A stretch of 64,000 nt of DNA, taken from NCBI RefSeq assembly GCF_933775445.1, contig NW_026089455.1, positions 62,001-126,000 on the forward strand. Direction: 5' to 3'. The position numbers and the translations under genes are program-made. The stretch is from Argentina anserina (taxonomy: Eukaryota; Streptophyta; Magnoliopsida; Rosales; Rosaceae). The notes beneath the pieces were generated by a model. The model was not told where the DNA came from. It searched no databases and saw only the letters and a program-made list of their open reading frames with translations. Below, one piece after another: positions 1-11,098 of the stretch. Each line of letters starts with the position of its first letter. Positions within the stretch are counted from its first letter, which is position 1.

Positions 1-1292
1 TCTTGCAAACTGAGTATCTTTCTATCGTTCGAGTATGTTTACTATTGCAATTTGAGTATCTTTTCAATTCTCGTTTGAGTATCTTTCTGTAAGCCTTTCT
101 GATGCGAGTTTTTCTTGAATTTGAGAGTGTTTCAAGTGTGGGCGTGTGTTTCTTTCAAACTGAGTATCTTTATATCGTTTGAGTATGTTAATTATTGCAG
201 TTTGAGTATCTTTTCAATTCTCGTTTGAGTATCTTTCTGAACGGTTTTCGATGCGAGTTTTTCTTGAATTTGAGAGTGCTTCCAGTGTGGGCGTGTGTTT
301 CTTTCAAACTGAGTATCTTTATATCGTTTGAGTATGTTTACTTTTACAGTTTGAGTATCTTTTCAGTTCTCGTTTGAGTATCTTTCTGAACGGCTTTCGA
401 TGCGAGTTTTTCTTGAATTTGAGAGTGCTTCCAGTGTTGGCGTGTGTTTCTTTCAAACTGAGTATCTTTATATCGTTTGAGTATGTTTACTATTGCAGTT
501 TGAGTATCTTTTCAATTCTCGTTTGAGTATCTTTCTGAACGGCTTTCGATGCGAGTTTTTCTTGAATTTGAGAGTGTTTCAAGTGTGGGCGTGTGTTTCT
601 TTCAAACTGAGTATCTTTATATCGTTTGAGTATGTTTACCATTCCAATTTAAGTATCTTTTCAATTCTCGTTTGAGTATCTTTCTGTAAGCCTTTCTGAT
701 GCGAGTTTCTATTGAATTTTAGAGTGTTTCCAGTGTGGGCGTGTGTTTCTTTCAAACTGAGTATCTTTATATCGTTTGAGTATGTTTACTATTGCAGTTT
801 GAGTATCTTTCTGTAAGCCTTTCTGATGCGAGTTTCTATTGAATTTAAGAGTGTTTCCAGTGTTTCAAACTAAGTATCTTTCTATCGTTTGAGTATGTTT
901 ACTATTGCAATTTGAGTATCTTTTCAATTCTTGTTTTAGTATCTTTCTGTAAGGCTTTCTGATGCGAGTTTCTATTTAATTTTAGAGTGTTTCCAGTGTG
1001 GGCGTGTGTTTCTTTCAAACTGAGTATCTTTCTATCGTTTGAGTATGTTTACTATTGCAATTTGAGAATCTTTTCAATTCTCGTTTTAGTATCTTTCTGA
1101 ACGGCTTACGATGCGAGTTTTTCTTGAATTTGAGAGTGTTTCAAGTGTGGGCGTGTGTTTCTTTCAAACTGAGTATCTTTATATCGTTTGAGTATGTTTA
1201 CTATTGCAATTTGAGTATCTTTTCAATTCTCGTTTGAGTATCTTTCTGAACGGCTTTCGATGCGAGTTTTTCCTGAATTTGAGAGTGCTTCA
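1..1292. repeat. Irregular mixed monomers at left edge
   Basis: About nine monomers of mixed A and B type with no long internal duplication that I could see. It holds two damaged copies: a 23-bp loss near 801-811 and a 14-bp loss near 860-866 that removes most of the GT-rich box. Private changes are common, for example TGTTGGCG near 435. Irregularity of this kind is expected where homogenisation is weaker, but the array continues to the left, so this need not be an array edge. Confidence 0.75.
760..890. repeat. Two adjacent length-variant monomers (-23 bp and -14 bp)
   Basis: GAG motifs fall at 759, 778 and 801, and the 801 motif runs directly into CTGTAAGCC. One internal sub-repeat interval of 23 bp is therefore missing. 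In the same copy, CCAGTGT is joined directly to TTCAAAC, so 14 bp of the GT-rich box is missing. This is the only box deletion I noticed in the window. Confidence 0.85.
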
Positions 1293-3894
1293 AGTGTGGG
1301 CGTGTGTTTCTTTCAAACTGAGTATCTTTCTATCGTTTGAGTCTGTTTATTATTGCAGTTTGAGTATCTTTTCAATTCTCGTTTGAGTATCTTTCTAAAC
1401 GGTTTTCGATGCGAGTTTTTCTTGAATTTGAGAGTGCTTCCAGTGTGGGCGTGTGATTCTTTCAAACTGAGTATCTTTTTATCGTTTGAGTATGTTTACT
1501 ATTGCAATTTGAGTATCTTTTCAATTCTCGTTTGAGTATCTTTCTGAACGGCTTTCGATGCGAGTTTTTCTTGAATTTGAGAGTGTTTCAAGTGTGGGCG
1601 TGTGTTTCTTTCAAACTGAGTATCTTTATATCGTTGGAGTATGTTTACTATTGCAGTTTGAGTATCTTTTCAATTCTCGTTTGAGTATCTTTCTGTAAGC
1701 CTCTCTGATGCGAGTTTCTATTGAATTTTAGAGTGTTTCCAGTGTGGGCGTGTGTTTCTTTCAAACTGAGTATCTTTCTATCGTTTGAGTATGTTTACTA
1801 TTGCAATTTGAGTATCTTTTCAATTCTCGTTTTAGTATCTTTCTGTAAGCCTTTCTGATGCGAGTTTTTCTTGAATTTGAGAGTGTTTCCAGTGTGGGCG
1901 TGTGTTTCTTTAAAATTGAGTATCTTTATATCGTTTGAGTATGTTTATTATTGCAGTTTGAGTATCTTTTCAATTCTCGTTTGAGTATCTTTCTGTAAGG
2001 CTTTCGATGCGAGTTTCTATTTAATTTGAGAGTGTTTCCAGTGTGGGCGTGTGTTTCTTTCAAACTGAGTATCTTTATATCGTTTGAGTATGTTTACTAT
2101 TGCAGTTTGAGTATCTTTTCAATTCTCGTTTGAGTATCTTTCTGTAAGGCTTTCGATGCGAACTTCTATTTAATTTGAGAGTGTTTCCAGTGTGGGCGTG
2201 TGTTTCTTTCAAACTGAGTATCTTTCTATCGTTTGAGTATGTTTGTTATTGCAGTTTGAGTATCTTTTCAATTCTCGTTTGAGTATCTTTCTGAACGGTT
2301 TTCGATGCGAGTTTTTCTTGAATTTGAGAGTGCTTCCAGTGTGGGCGTGTGATTCTTTCAAACTGAGTATCTTTTTATCGTTTGAGTATGTTTACTATTG
2401 CAATTTGAGTATCTTTTCAATTTTCGTTTGAGTATCTTTCTGAACGGCTTTCGATGCGAGTTTTTCTTGAATTTGAGTGTTTTTCCAGTGTGGGCGTGTG
2501 TTTCTTTCAAACTGAGTATCTTTATATCGTTTGAGTATGTTTACTATTGCAGTTTGAGTATCTTTTCAATTCTCGTTTGAATATCTTTCTGAACGGCTTT
2601 CGATGCGAGTTTTTCTTGAATTTGAGTGTATTTCCAGTGTGGGCGTGTGTTTCTTTCAAACTGAGTATCTTTATATCGTTTGAGTATGTTTACTATTGCA
2701 ATTTGAGTATCTTTTCAATTCTCGTTTGAGTATCTTTCTGAACGGCTTTCGATGCGAGTTTTTCTTGAATTTGAGTGTTTTTCCAGTGTGGGCGTGTGTT
2801 TCTTTCAAACTGAGTATCTTTATATCGTTTGAGTATGTTTACTATTGCAGTTTGAGTATCTTTTCAATTCTCGTTCGAATATCTTTCTGAACGGCTTTCG
2901 ATGCGAGTTTTTCTTGAATTTGAGTGTATTTCCAGTGTGGGCGTGTGTTTCTTTCAAACTGAGTATCTTTATATCGTTTGAGTATGTTTACTATTGCAAT
3001 TGAGTATCTTTTCAATTCTCGTTTGAGTATCTTTCTATAAGCCTTTCTGATGCGAGTTTCTATTGAATTTTAGAGTGTTTCCAGTGTGGGCGTGTGTTTC
3101 TTTCAAACTGAGTATCTTTTTATCGTTTGAGTATGTTTACTATTGCAATTTAAGTATCTTTTCAATTCTCGTTTGAGTATCTTTCTGTAAGCCTTTCTGA
3201 TGCGAGTTTCTATTGAATTTTAGAGTGTTTCCAGTGTGGGCGTGTGTTTCTTTCAAACTGAGTATCTTTCTATCGTTTGAGTATGTTTACTATTGCAATT
3301 TGAGTATCTTTTCAATTCTCGTTTGAGTATGTTTCTGTAAGGCTTTCTGATGCGAGTTTCTATTTAATTTTAGAGTGTGTCCAGTGTGGGCGTGTGTTTC
3401 TTTCAAACTGAGTATCTTTATATCGTTTGAGTATGTTTACTATTGCAGTTTGAGTATCTTTTCAATTCTCGTTTGAGTATCTTTCTGAACGGCTTTCGAT
3501 GCGAGTTTTTCTTGAATTTGAGAGTGTTTCAAGTGTGGGCGTGTGTTTCTTTCAAACTGAGTATCTTTATATCGTTTGAGTATGTTTACTATTGCAATTT
3601 GAGTATCTTTTCAGTTCTCGTTTTAGTATCTTTCTGAACGGGTTTCGATGCGAGTTTTTCTTGAATTTGAGTGTTTTTCCAGTGTGGGCGTGTGTTTCTT
3701 TCAAACTGAGTATCTTTATATCGTTTAAGTATGTTTACTATTGCAGTTTGAGTATCTTTTCAATTCTCGTTTGAATATCTTTCTGAACGGCTTTCGATGC
3801 GAGTTTTTCTTGAATTTGAGTGTATTTCCAGTGTGGGCGTGTGTTTCTTTCAAACTGAGTATCTTTATATCGTTTGAGTATGTTTACTATTGCA
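1293..3894. repeat. 2984-bp-offset duplication, copy 1
   Basis: This block of about 2.6 kb reappears at +2984 bp (20 monomer lengths). Shared private markers include GAGTCTGTTTATTATTGC (about 1340), CGTGTGATTC (about 1450), ATCGTTGGAG (about 1632), AAGCCTCTCTGATG (about 1699), TCTTTAAAA (about 1909) and GAACTTCTATTTAATTTGAG (about 2160). Only a handful of differences were noticed, for example CTAAACGG near 1396 against CTGAACGG in copy 2. Identity breaks on the left at about 1292 and on the right at about 3895. Confidence 0.9.
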
Positions 3895-4276
3895 GTTTGA
3901 GTATCTTTTCAATTCTCGTTTGAGTATCTTTCTGAACGGTTTTCGATGCGAGTTTTTCTTGAATTTGAGAGTGCTTCCAGTGTGGGCGTGTGTTTCTTTC
4001 AAACTGAGTATCTTTATATCGTTTGAGTATGTTTACTATTGCAGTTTGAGTATCTTTTCAATCCTCGTTTGAGTATCTTTCTGAACGGCTTTCGATGCGA
4101 GTTTTTCTTGAATTTGATAGTGTTTCCAGTGTGGGCGTGTGTTTCTTTCAAACTGAGTATCTTTATATCGTTTAAGTATGTTTACTATTGCAGTTTGAGT
4201 ATCTTTTCAATTCTCGTTTGAGTATCTTTCTGTAAGGCTTTCGATGCGAACTTCTATTTAATTTGAGAGTGTTTCC
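3895..4276. repeat. Junction monomers between the two 2984-offset copies
   Basis: About two and a half monomers of class A and A/B hybrid type lie between the duplicated blocks. They carry the private changes TTTGATAGTGTTTCC (about 4115) and TCGTTTAAGTATG (about 4170). These monomers are themselves repeated at +3732 bp, inside 7563-8941. Confidence 0.8.
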
Positions 4277-6878
4277 AGTGTGGGCGTGTGTTTCTTTCAA
4301 ACTGAGTATCTTTCTATCGTTTGAGTCTGTTTATTATTGCAGTTTGAGTATCTTTTCAATTCTCGTTTGAGTATCTTTCTGAACGGTTTTCGATGCGAGT
4401 TTTTCTTGAATTTGAGAGTGCTTCCAGTGTGGGCGTGTGATTCTTTCAAACTGAGTATCTTTTTATCGTTTGAGTATGTTTACTATTGCAATTTGAGTAT
4501 CTTTTCAATTCTCGTTTGAGTATCTTTCTGAACGGCTTTCGATGCGAGTTTTTCTTGAATTTGAGAGTGTTTCAAGTGTGGGCGTGTGTTTCTTTCAAAC
4601 TGAGTATCTTTATATCGTTGGAGTATGTTTACTATTGCAGTTTGAGTATCTTTTCAATTCTCGTTTGAGTATCTTTCTGTAAGCCTCTCTGATGCGAGTT
4701 TCTATTGAATTTTAGAGTGTTTCCAGTGTGGGCGTGTGTTTCTTTCAAACTGAGTATCTTTCTATCGTTTGAGTATGTTTACTATTGCAATTTGAGTATC
4801 TTTTCAATTCTCGTTTTAGTATCTTTCTGTAAGCCTTTCTGATGCGAGTTTTTCTTGAATTTGAGAGTGTTTCCAGTGTGGGCGTGTGTTTCTTTAAAAC
4901 TGAGTATCTTTATATCGTTTGAGTATGTTTATTATTGCAGTTTGAGTATCTTTTCAATTCTCGTTTGAGTATCTTTCTGTAAGGCTTTCGATGCGAGTTT
5001 CTATTTAATTTGAGAGTGTTTCCAGTGTGGGCGTGTGTTTCTTTCAAACTGAGTATCTTTATATCGTTTGAGTATGTTTACTATTGCAGTTTGAGTATCT
5101 TTTCAATTCTCGTTTGAGTATCTTTCTGTAAGGCTTTCGATGCGAACTTCTATTTAATTTGAGAGTGTTTCCAGTGTGGGCGTGTGTTTCTTTCAAACTG
5201 AGTATCTTTCTATCGTTTGAGTATGTTTATTATTGCAGTTTGAGTATCTTTTCAATTCTCGTTTGAGTATCTTTCTGAACGGTTTTCGATGCGAGTTTTT
5301 CTTGAATTTGAGAGTGCTTCCAGTGTGGGCGTGTGATTCTTTCAAACTGAGTATCTTTTTATCGTTTGAGTATGTTTACTATTGCAATTTGAGTATCTTT
5401 TCAATTTTCGTTTGAGTATCTTTCTGAACGGCTTTCGATGCGAGTTTTTCTTGAATTTGAGTGTTTTTCCAGTGTGGGCGTGTGTTTCTTTCAAACTGAG
5501 TATCTTTATATCGTTTGAGTATGTTTACTATTGCAGTTTGAGTATCTTTTCAATTCTCGTTTGAATATCTTTCTGAACGGCTTTCGATGCGAGTTTTTCT
5601 TGAATTTGAGTGTATTTCCAGTGTGGGCGTGTGTTTCTTTCAAACTGAGTATCTTTATATCGTTTGAGTATGTTTACTATTGCAATTTGAGTATCTTTTC
5701 AATTCTCGTTTGAGTATCTTTCTGAACGGCTTTCGATGCGAGTTTTTCTTGAATTTGAGTGTTTTTCCAGTGTGGGCGTGTGTTTCTTTCAAACTGAGTA
5801 TCTTTATATCGTTTGAGTATGTTTACTATTGCAGTTTGAGTATCTTTTTAATTCTCGTTTGAATATCTTTCTGAACGGCTTTCGATGCGAGTTTTTCTTG
5901 AATTTGAGTGTATTTCCAGTGTGGGCGTGTGTTTCTTTCAAACTGAGTATCTTTATATCGTTTGAGTATGTTTACTATTGCAATTGAGTATCTTTTCAAT
6001 TCTCGTTTGAGTATCTTTCTATAAGCCTTTCTGATGCGAGTTTCTATTGAATTTTAGAGTGTTTCCAGTGTGGGCGTGTGTTTCTTTCAAACTGAGTATC
6101 TTTTTATCGTTTGAGTATGTTTACTATTGCAATTTAAGTATCTTTTCAATTCTCGTTTGAGTATCTTTCTGTAAGCCTTTCTGATGCGAGTTTCTATTGA
6201 ATTTTAGAGTGTTTCCAGTGTGGGCGTGTGTTTCTTTCAAACTGAGTATCTTTCTATCGTTTGAGTATGTTTACTATTGCAATTTGAGTATCTTTTCAAT
6301 TCTCGTTTGAGTATGTTTCTGTAAGGCTTTCTGATGCGAGTTTCTATTTAATTTTAGAGTGTGTCCAGTGTGGGCGTGTGTTTCTTTCAAACTGAGTATC
6401 TTTATATCGTTTGAGTATGTTTACTATTGCAGTTTGAGTATCTTTTCAATTCTCGTTTGAGTATCTTTCTGAACGGCTTTCGATGCGAGTTTTTCTTGAA
6501 TTTGAGAGTGTTTCAAGTGTGGGCGTGTGTTTCTTTCAAACTGAGTATCTTTATATCGTTTGAGTATGTTTACTATTGCAATTTGAGTATCTTTTCAGTT
6601 CTCGTTTTAGTATCTTTCTGAACGGGTTTCGATGCGAGTTTTTCTTGAATTTGAGTGTTTTTCCAGTGTGGGCGTGTGTTTCTTTCAAACTGAGTATCTT
6701 TATATCGTTTCAGTATGTTTACTATTGCAGTTTGAGTATCTTTTCAATTCTCGTTTGAATATCTTTCTGAACGGCTTTCGATGCGAGTTTTTCTTGAATT
6801 TGAGTGTATTTCCAGTGTGGGCGTGTGTTTCTTTCAAACTGAGTATCTTTATATCGTTTGAGTATGTTTACTATTGCA
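4277..6878. repeat. 2984-bp-offset duplication, copy 2
   Basis: Second copy of 1293-3894 in the same order and orientation, with the same private markers at +2984 bp. Identity ends where GCAGTTTGAG of copy 1 meets GCAATTGAG here (about 6879). Near 6711 the copy has CGTTTCAGTATG where copy 1 has CGTTTAAGTATG. So few differences across 2.6 kb imply a recent duplication or conversion. Confidence 0.9.
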
Positions 6879-7562
6879 ATTGAGTATCTTTTCAATTCTC
6901 GTTTGAGTATCTTTCTGAACGGCTTTCGATGCGAGTTTTTCTTGAATTTGAGAGTGTTTCCAGTGTGGGCGTGTGTTTCTTTCAAACTGAGTATCTTTAT
7001 ATCTTTTGAGTATGTTTACTATTGCAGTTTGAGTATCTTTTCAATTCTCGTTTGAGTATCTTTCTGTAAGCCTTTCTGATGCGAGTTTCTATTGAATTTA
7101 AGAGTGTTTCCAGTGTGGGCGTGTGTTTCTTTCAAACTGAGTATCTTTCTATCGTTTGAGTATGTTTACTATTGCAATTTGAGTATCTTTTCAATTCTCG
7201 TTTGAGTATGTTTCTGTAAGGCTTTCTGATGCGAGTTTCTATTTAATTTTAGAGTGTTTCCAGTGTGGGCGTGTGTTTCTTTCAAACTGAGTATCTTTCT
7301 ATCGTTTGAGTATGTTTACTATTGCAATTTGAGTATCTTTTAGATTCTCGTTTTAGTATCTTTCTGTAAGCCTTTCTGATGCGAGTTTTTCTTGAATTTG
7401 AGAGTGTTTCCAGTGTGGGCGTGTGTTTCTTTCAAACTGAGTATCTTTCTATCGTTTGAGTATGTTTACTATTGCAATTTGAGTATCTTTTCAATTCTCG
7501 TTTGAGTATCTTTCTGTAAGCCTTTCTGATGCGAGTTTTTCTTGAATTTGAGAGTGTTTCAA
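6879..7562. repeat. Mostly class B monomers, no long internal repeat
   Basis: About four and a half monomers, starting with a one-base-short GCAATTGAG copy and continuing mainly as class B and B'. One has ATCTTTTAGATTCTCG near 7340 instead of ATCTTTTCAATTCTCG. Nothing other than satellite is present. Confidence 0.8.
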
Positions 7563-8941
7563 GTGTGGGCGTGTGTTTCTTTCAAACTGAGTATCTTTAT
7601 ATCGTTTGAGTATGTTTACTATTGCAGTTTGAGTATCTTTTCAATTCTCGTTTGAGTATCTTTCTGAAAGGTTTTCGATGCGAGTTTTTCTTGAATTTGA
7701 GAGTGCTTCCAGTGTGGGCGTGTGTTTCTTTCAAACTGAGTATCTTTATATCGTTTGAGTATGTTTACTATTGCAGTTTGAGTATCTTTTCAATTCTCGT
7801 TTGAGTATCTTTCTGAACGGCTTTCGATGCGAGTTTTTCTTGAATTTGATAGTGTTTCCAGTGTGGGCGTGTGTTTCTTTCAAACTGAGTATCTTTATAT
7901 CGTTTAAGTATGTTTACTATTGCAGTTTGAGTATCTTTTCAATTCTCGTTTGAGTATCTTTCTGTAAGGCTTTCGATGCGAACTTCTATTTAATTTGAGA
8001 GTGTTTCCAGTGTGGGCGTGTGTTTCTTTCAAACTGAGTATCTTTCTATCGTTTGAGTATGTTTATTATTGCAGTTTGAGTATCTTTTCAATTCTCGTTT
8101 GAGTATCTTTCTGAACGGTTTTCGATGCGAGTTTTTCTTGAATTTGAGAGTGCTTCCAGTGTGGGCGTGTGATTCTTTCAAACTGAGTATCTTTTTATCG
8201 TTTGAGTATGTTTACTATTGCAATTTGAGTATCTTTTCAATTCTCGTTTGAGTATCTTTCTAAACGGCTTTCGATGCTAGTTTTTCTTGAATTTGAGAGT
8301 GTTTCAAGTGTGGGCGTGTGTTTCTTTCAAACTGAGTATCTTTATATCGTTTGAGTATGTTTACTATTGCAGTTTGAGTATCTTTTCAATTCTCGTTTGA
8401 GTATCTTTCTGTAAGCCTCTCTGATGCGAGTTTCTATTGAATTTTAGAGTGTTTCCAGTGTGGGCGTGTGTTTCTTTCAAACTGAGTATCTTTCTATCGT
8501 TTGAGTATGTTTACTATTTCAATTTGAGTATCTTTTCAATTCTCGTTTTAGTATCTTTCTGTAAGCCTTTCTGATGCGAGTTTTTCTTGAATTTGAGAGT
8601 GTTTCCAGTGTGGGCGTGTGTTTCTTTAAAACTGAGTATCTTTATATCGTTTGAGTATGTTTATTATTGCAGTTTGAGTATCTTTTCAATTCTCGTTTGA
8701 GTATCTTTCTGTAAGGCTTTCGATGCGAGTTTCTATTTAATTTGAGAGTGTTTCCAGTGTGGGCGTGTGTTTCTTTCAAACTGAGTATCTTTATATCGTT
8801 TGAGTATGTTTACTATTGCAGTTTGAGTATCTTTTCAATTCTCGTTTGAGTATCTTTCTATAAGGCTTTCGATGCGAACTTCTATTTAATTTGAGAGTGT
8901 TTCCAGTGTGGGCGTGTGTTTCTTTCAAACTGAGTATCTTT
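7563..8941. repeat. Third, partial copy of the 3831-5209 interval (+3732 bp)
   Basis: The interval 3831-5209 recurs here with an offset of 3732 bp (25 monomer lengths). The shared order of markers is TTTGATAGTG, GAACTTCTATTTAATTTG, CGTGTGATTC, GTAAGCCTCTCTG, TCTTTAAAAC, GTAAGGCTTTCGATGCG. The source interval straddles the junction of the two 2984-offset copies. This copy has diverged a little more: CTGAAAGG near 7670, GATGCTAG near 8272 and TACTATTTCAATT near 8515. It ends at about 8942, where the next repeat system begins. Confidence 0.87.
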
Positions 8942-9939
8942 ATATCGTTTGAGTATGTTTACTATTGCAGTTTGAGTATCTTTTCAATTCTCGTTTGAGT
9001 ATCTTTTTGAACGGCTTTCGATGCGAGGTGTTCTTGAATTTGAGAGTGTTTCCAGTGTGGGCGTGTGTTTCTTTCAAACTGAGTATCTTTATATCGTTTA
9101 AGTATGTTTACTATTGCAGTTTGAGTATCTTTTCAATTCTCGTTTGAGTATCTTTCTGTAAGCCTTTCTGATGAGAGTTTCTATTGAATTTAAGAGTGTT
9201 TCCAGTGTGGGCGTGTGTTTCTTTCAAACTGAGTATCTTTCTATCGTTTGAGTATGTTTACTATTGCAATTTGAGTATCTTTTCAATTCTCGTTTGAGTA
9301 TGTTTCTGTAAGGCTTTCTGATGCGAGTTTCTATTTAATTTTAGAGTGTGTCCAGTGTGGGCGTGTGTTTCTTTCAAACTGAGTATCTTTATATCGTTTG
9401 AGTATGTTTACTATTGCAGTTTGAGTATCTTTTCAATTCTCGTTTGAGTATCTTTCTGAACGGCTTTCGATGCGAGTTTTTCTTGAATTTGAGAGTGTTT
9501 CAAGTGTGGGCGTGTGTTTCTTTCAAACTGAGTATCTTTATATCGTTTGAGTATGTTTACTATTGCAATTTGAGTATCTTTTCAATTCTCGTTTGAGTAT
9601 CTTTCTGAACGGCTTTCGATGCGAGTTTTTCTTGAATTTTAGAGTGTTTCAAGTGTGGGCGTGTGTTTCTTTCAAACTGAGTATCTTTATATCGTTTGAG
9701 TATGTTTACTATTGCAGTTTGAGTATCTTTTCAATTCTCGTTTGAGTATCTTTCTGAACGGTTTTCGATGCGAGTTTTTCTTGAATTTGAGAGTATTTCC
9801 AGTGTGGGCGTGTGTTTCTTTCAAACTGAGTATCTTTCTATCGTTTGAGTGTGTTTACTATGGCAATTTAAGTATCTTTTCAATTCTCGTTTGAGTATCT
9901 TTCTGTAAGCCTTTCTGATGCGAGTTTCTATTGAATTTA
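8894..9939. repeat. Seven-monomer higher-order repeat, 1046 bp, copy 1
   Basis: Markers GCGAGGTGTTCTTG (about 9022), CTGATGAGAG (about 9168), GTGTGTCCAGTG (about 9346) and GAGTGTGTTTACTAT (about 9848) each recur exactly 1046 bp later. Seven monomers of mixed A and B class form the unit. One substitution noticed is ACTATGGCAATTT near 9860, where the second copy has ACTATTGCAATTT. Confidence 0.9.
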
Positions 9940-10985
9940 AGAGTGTTTCCAGTGTGGGCGTGTGTTTCTATCAAACTGAGTATCTTTATATCGTTTGAGT
10001 ATGTTTACTATTGCAGTTTGAGTATCTTTTCAATTCTCGTTTGAGTATCTTTTTGAACGGCTTTCGATGCGAGGTGTTCTTGAATTTGAGAGTGTTTCCA
10101 GTGTGGGCGTGTGTTTCTTTCAAACTGAGTATCTTTATATCGTTTAAGTATGTTTACTATTGCAGTTTGAGTATCTTTTCAATTCTCGTTTGAGTATCTT
10201 TCTGTAAGCCTTTCTGATGAGAGTTTCTATTGAATTTAAGAGTGTTTCCAGTGTGGGCGTGTGTTTCTTTCAAACTGAGTATCTTTCTATCGTTTGAGTA
10301 TGTTTACTATTGCAATTTGAGTATCTTTTCAATTCTCGTTTGAGTATGTTTCTGTAAGGCTTTCTGATGCGAGTTTCTATTTAATTTTAGAGTGTGTCCA
10401 GTGTGGGCGTGTGTTTCTTTCAAACTGAGTATCTTTATATCGTTTGAGTATGTTTACTATTGCAGTTTGAGTATCTTTTCAATTCTCGTTTGAGTATCTT
10501 TCTGAACGGCTTTCGATGCGAGTTTTTCTTGAATTTGAGAGTGTTTCAAGTGTGGGCGTGTGTTTCTTTCAAACTGAGTATCTTTATATCGTTTGAGTAT
10601 GTTTACTATTGCAATTTGAGTATCTTTTCAATTCTCGTTTGAGTATCTTTCTGAACGGCTTTCGATGCGAGTTTTTCTTGAATTTTAGAGTGTTTCAAGT
10701 GTGGGCGTGTGTTTCTTTCAAACTGAGTATCTTTATATCGTTTGAGTATGTTTACTATTGCAGTTTGAGTATCTTTTCAATTCTCGTTTGAGTATCTTTC
10801 TGAACGGTTTTCGATGCGAGTTTTTCTTGAATTTGAGAGTATTTCCAGTGTGGGCGTGTGTTTCTTTCAAACTGAGTATCTTTCTATCGTTTGAGTGTGT
10901 TTACTATTGCAATTTAAGTATCTTTTCAATTCTCGTTTGAGTATCTTTCTGTAAGCCTTTCTGATGCGAGTTTCTATTGAATTTA
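9940..10985. repeat. Seven-monomer higher-order repeat, 1046 bp, copy 2
   Basis: Directly adjacent second copy of 8894-9939 with the same seven-monomer order. A few private differences are visible, such as TTTCTATCAAAC near 9966. The sequence after it (to about 11098) still follows the start of the unit, so a third copy begins and is cut short. Confidence 0.9.
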
Positions 10986-11098
10986 AGAGTGTTTCCAGTG
11001 TGGGCGTGTGTTTCTTTCAAACTGAGTATCTTTATATCGTTTGAGTATGTTTACTATTGCAGTTTGAGTATCTTTTCAATTCTCGTTTGAGTATCTTT
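10986..11098. repeat. Truncated third copy of the 1046-bp unit
   Basis: This stretch matches 9940-10052 and then departs at 11099. The unit has TATCTTTTTGAACGG there; here it reads TATCTTTCTGTAAGCC. The junction falls in the variable centre of the monomer. Confidence 0.75.

Noticed and set aside
9160..10230. Hammerhead ribozyme core, from CTGATG in class B (CTGATGA at about 9168 and 10214).
   Set aside because: Most copies have C instead of A after CTGATG, and no properly placed GAAA element follows, so a catalytic fold is not supported.
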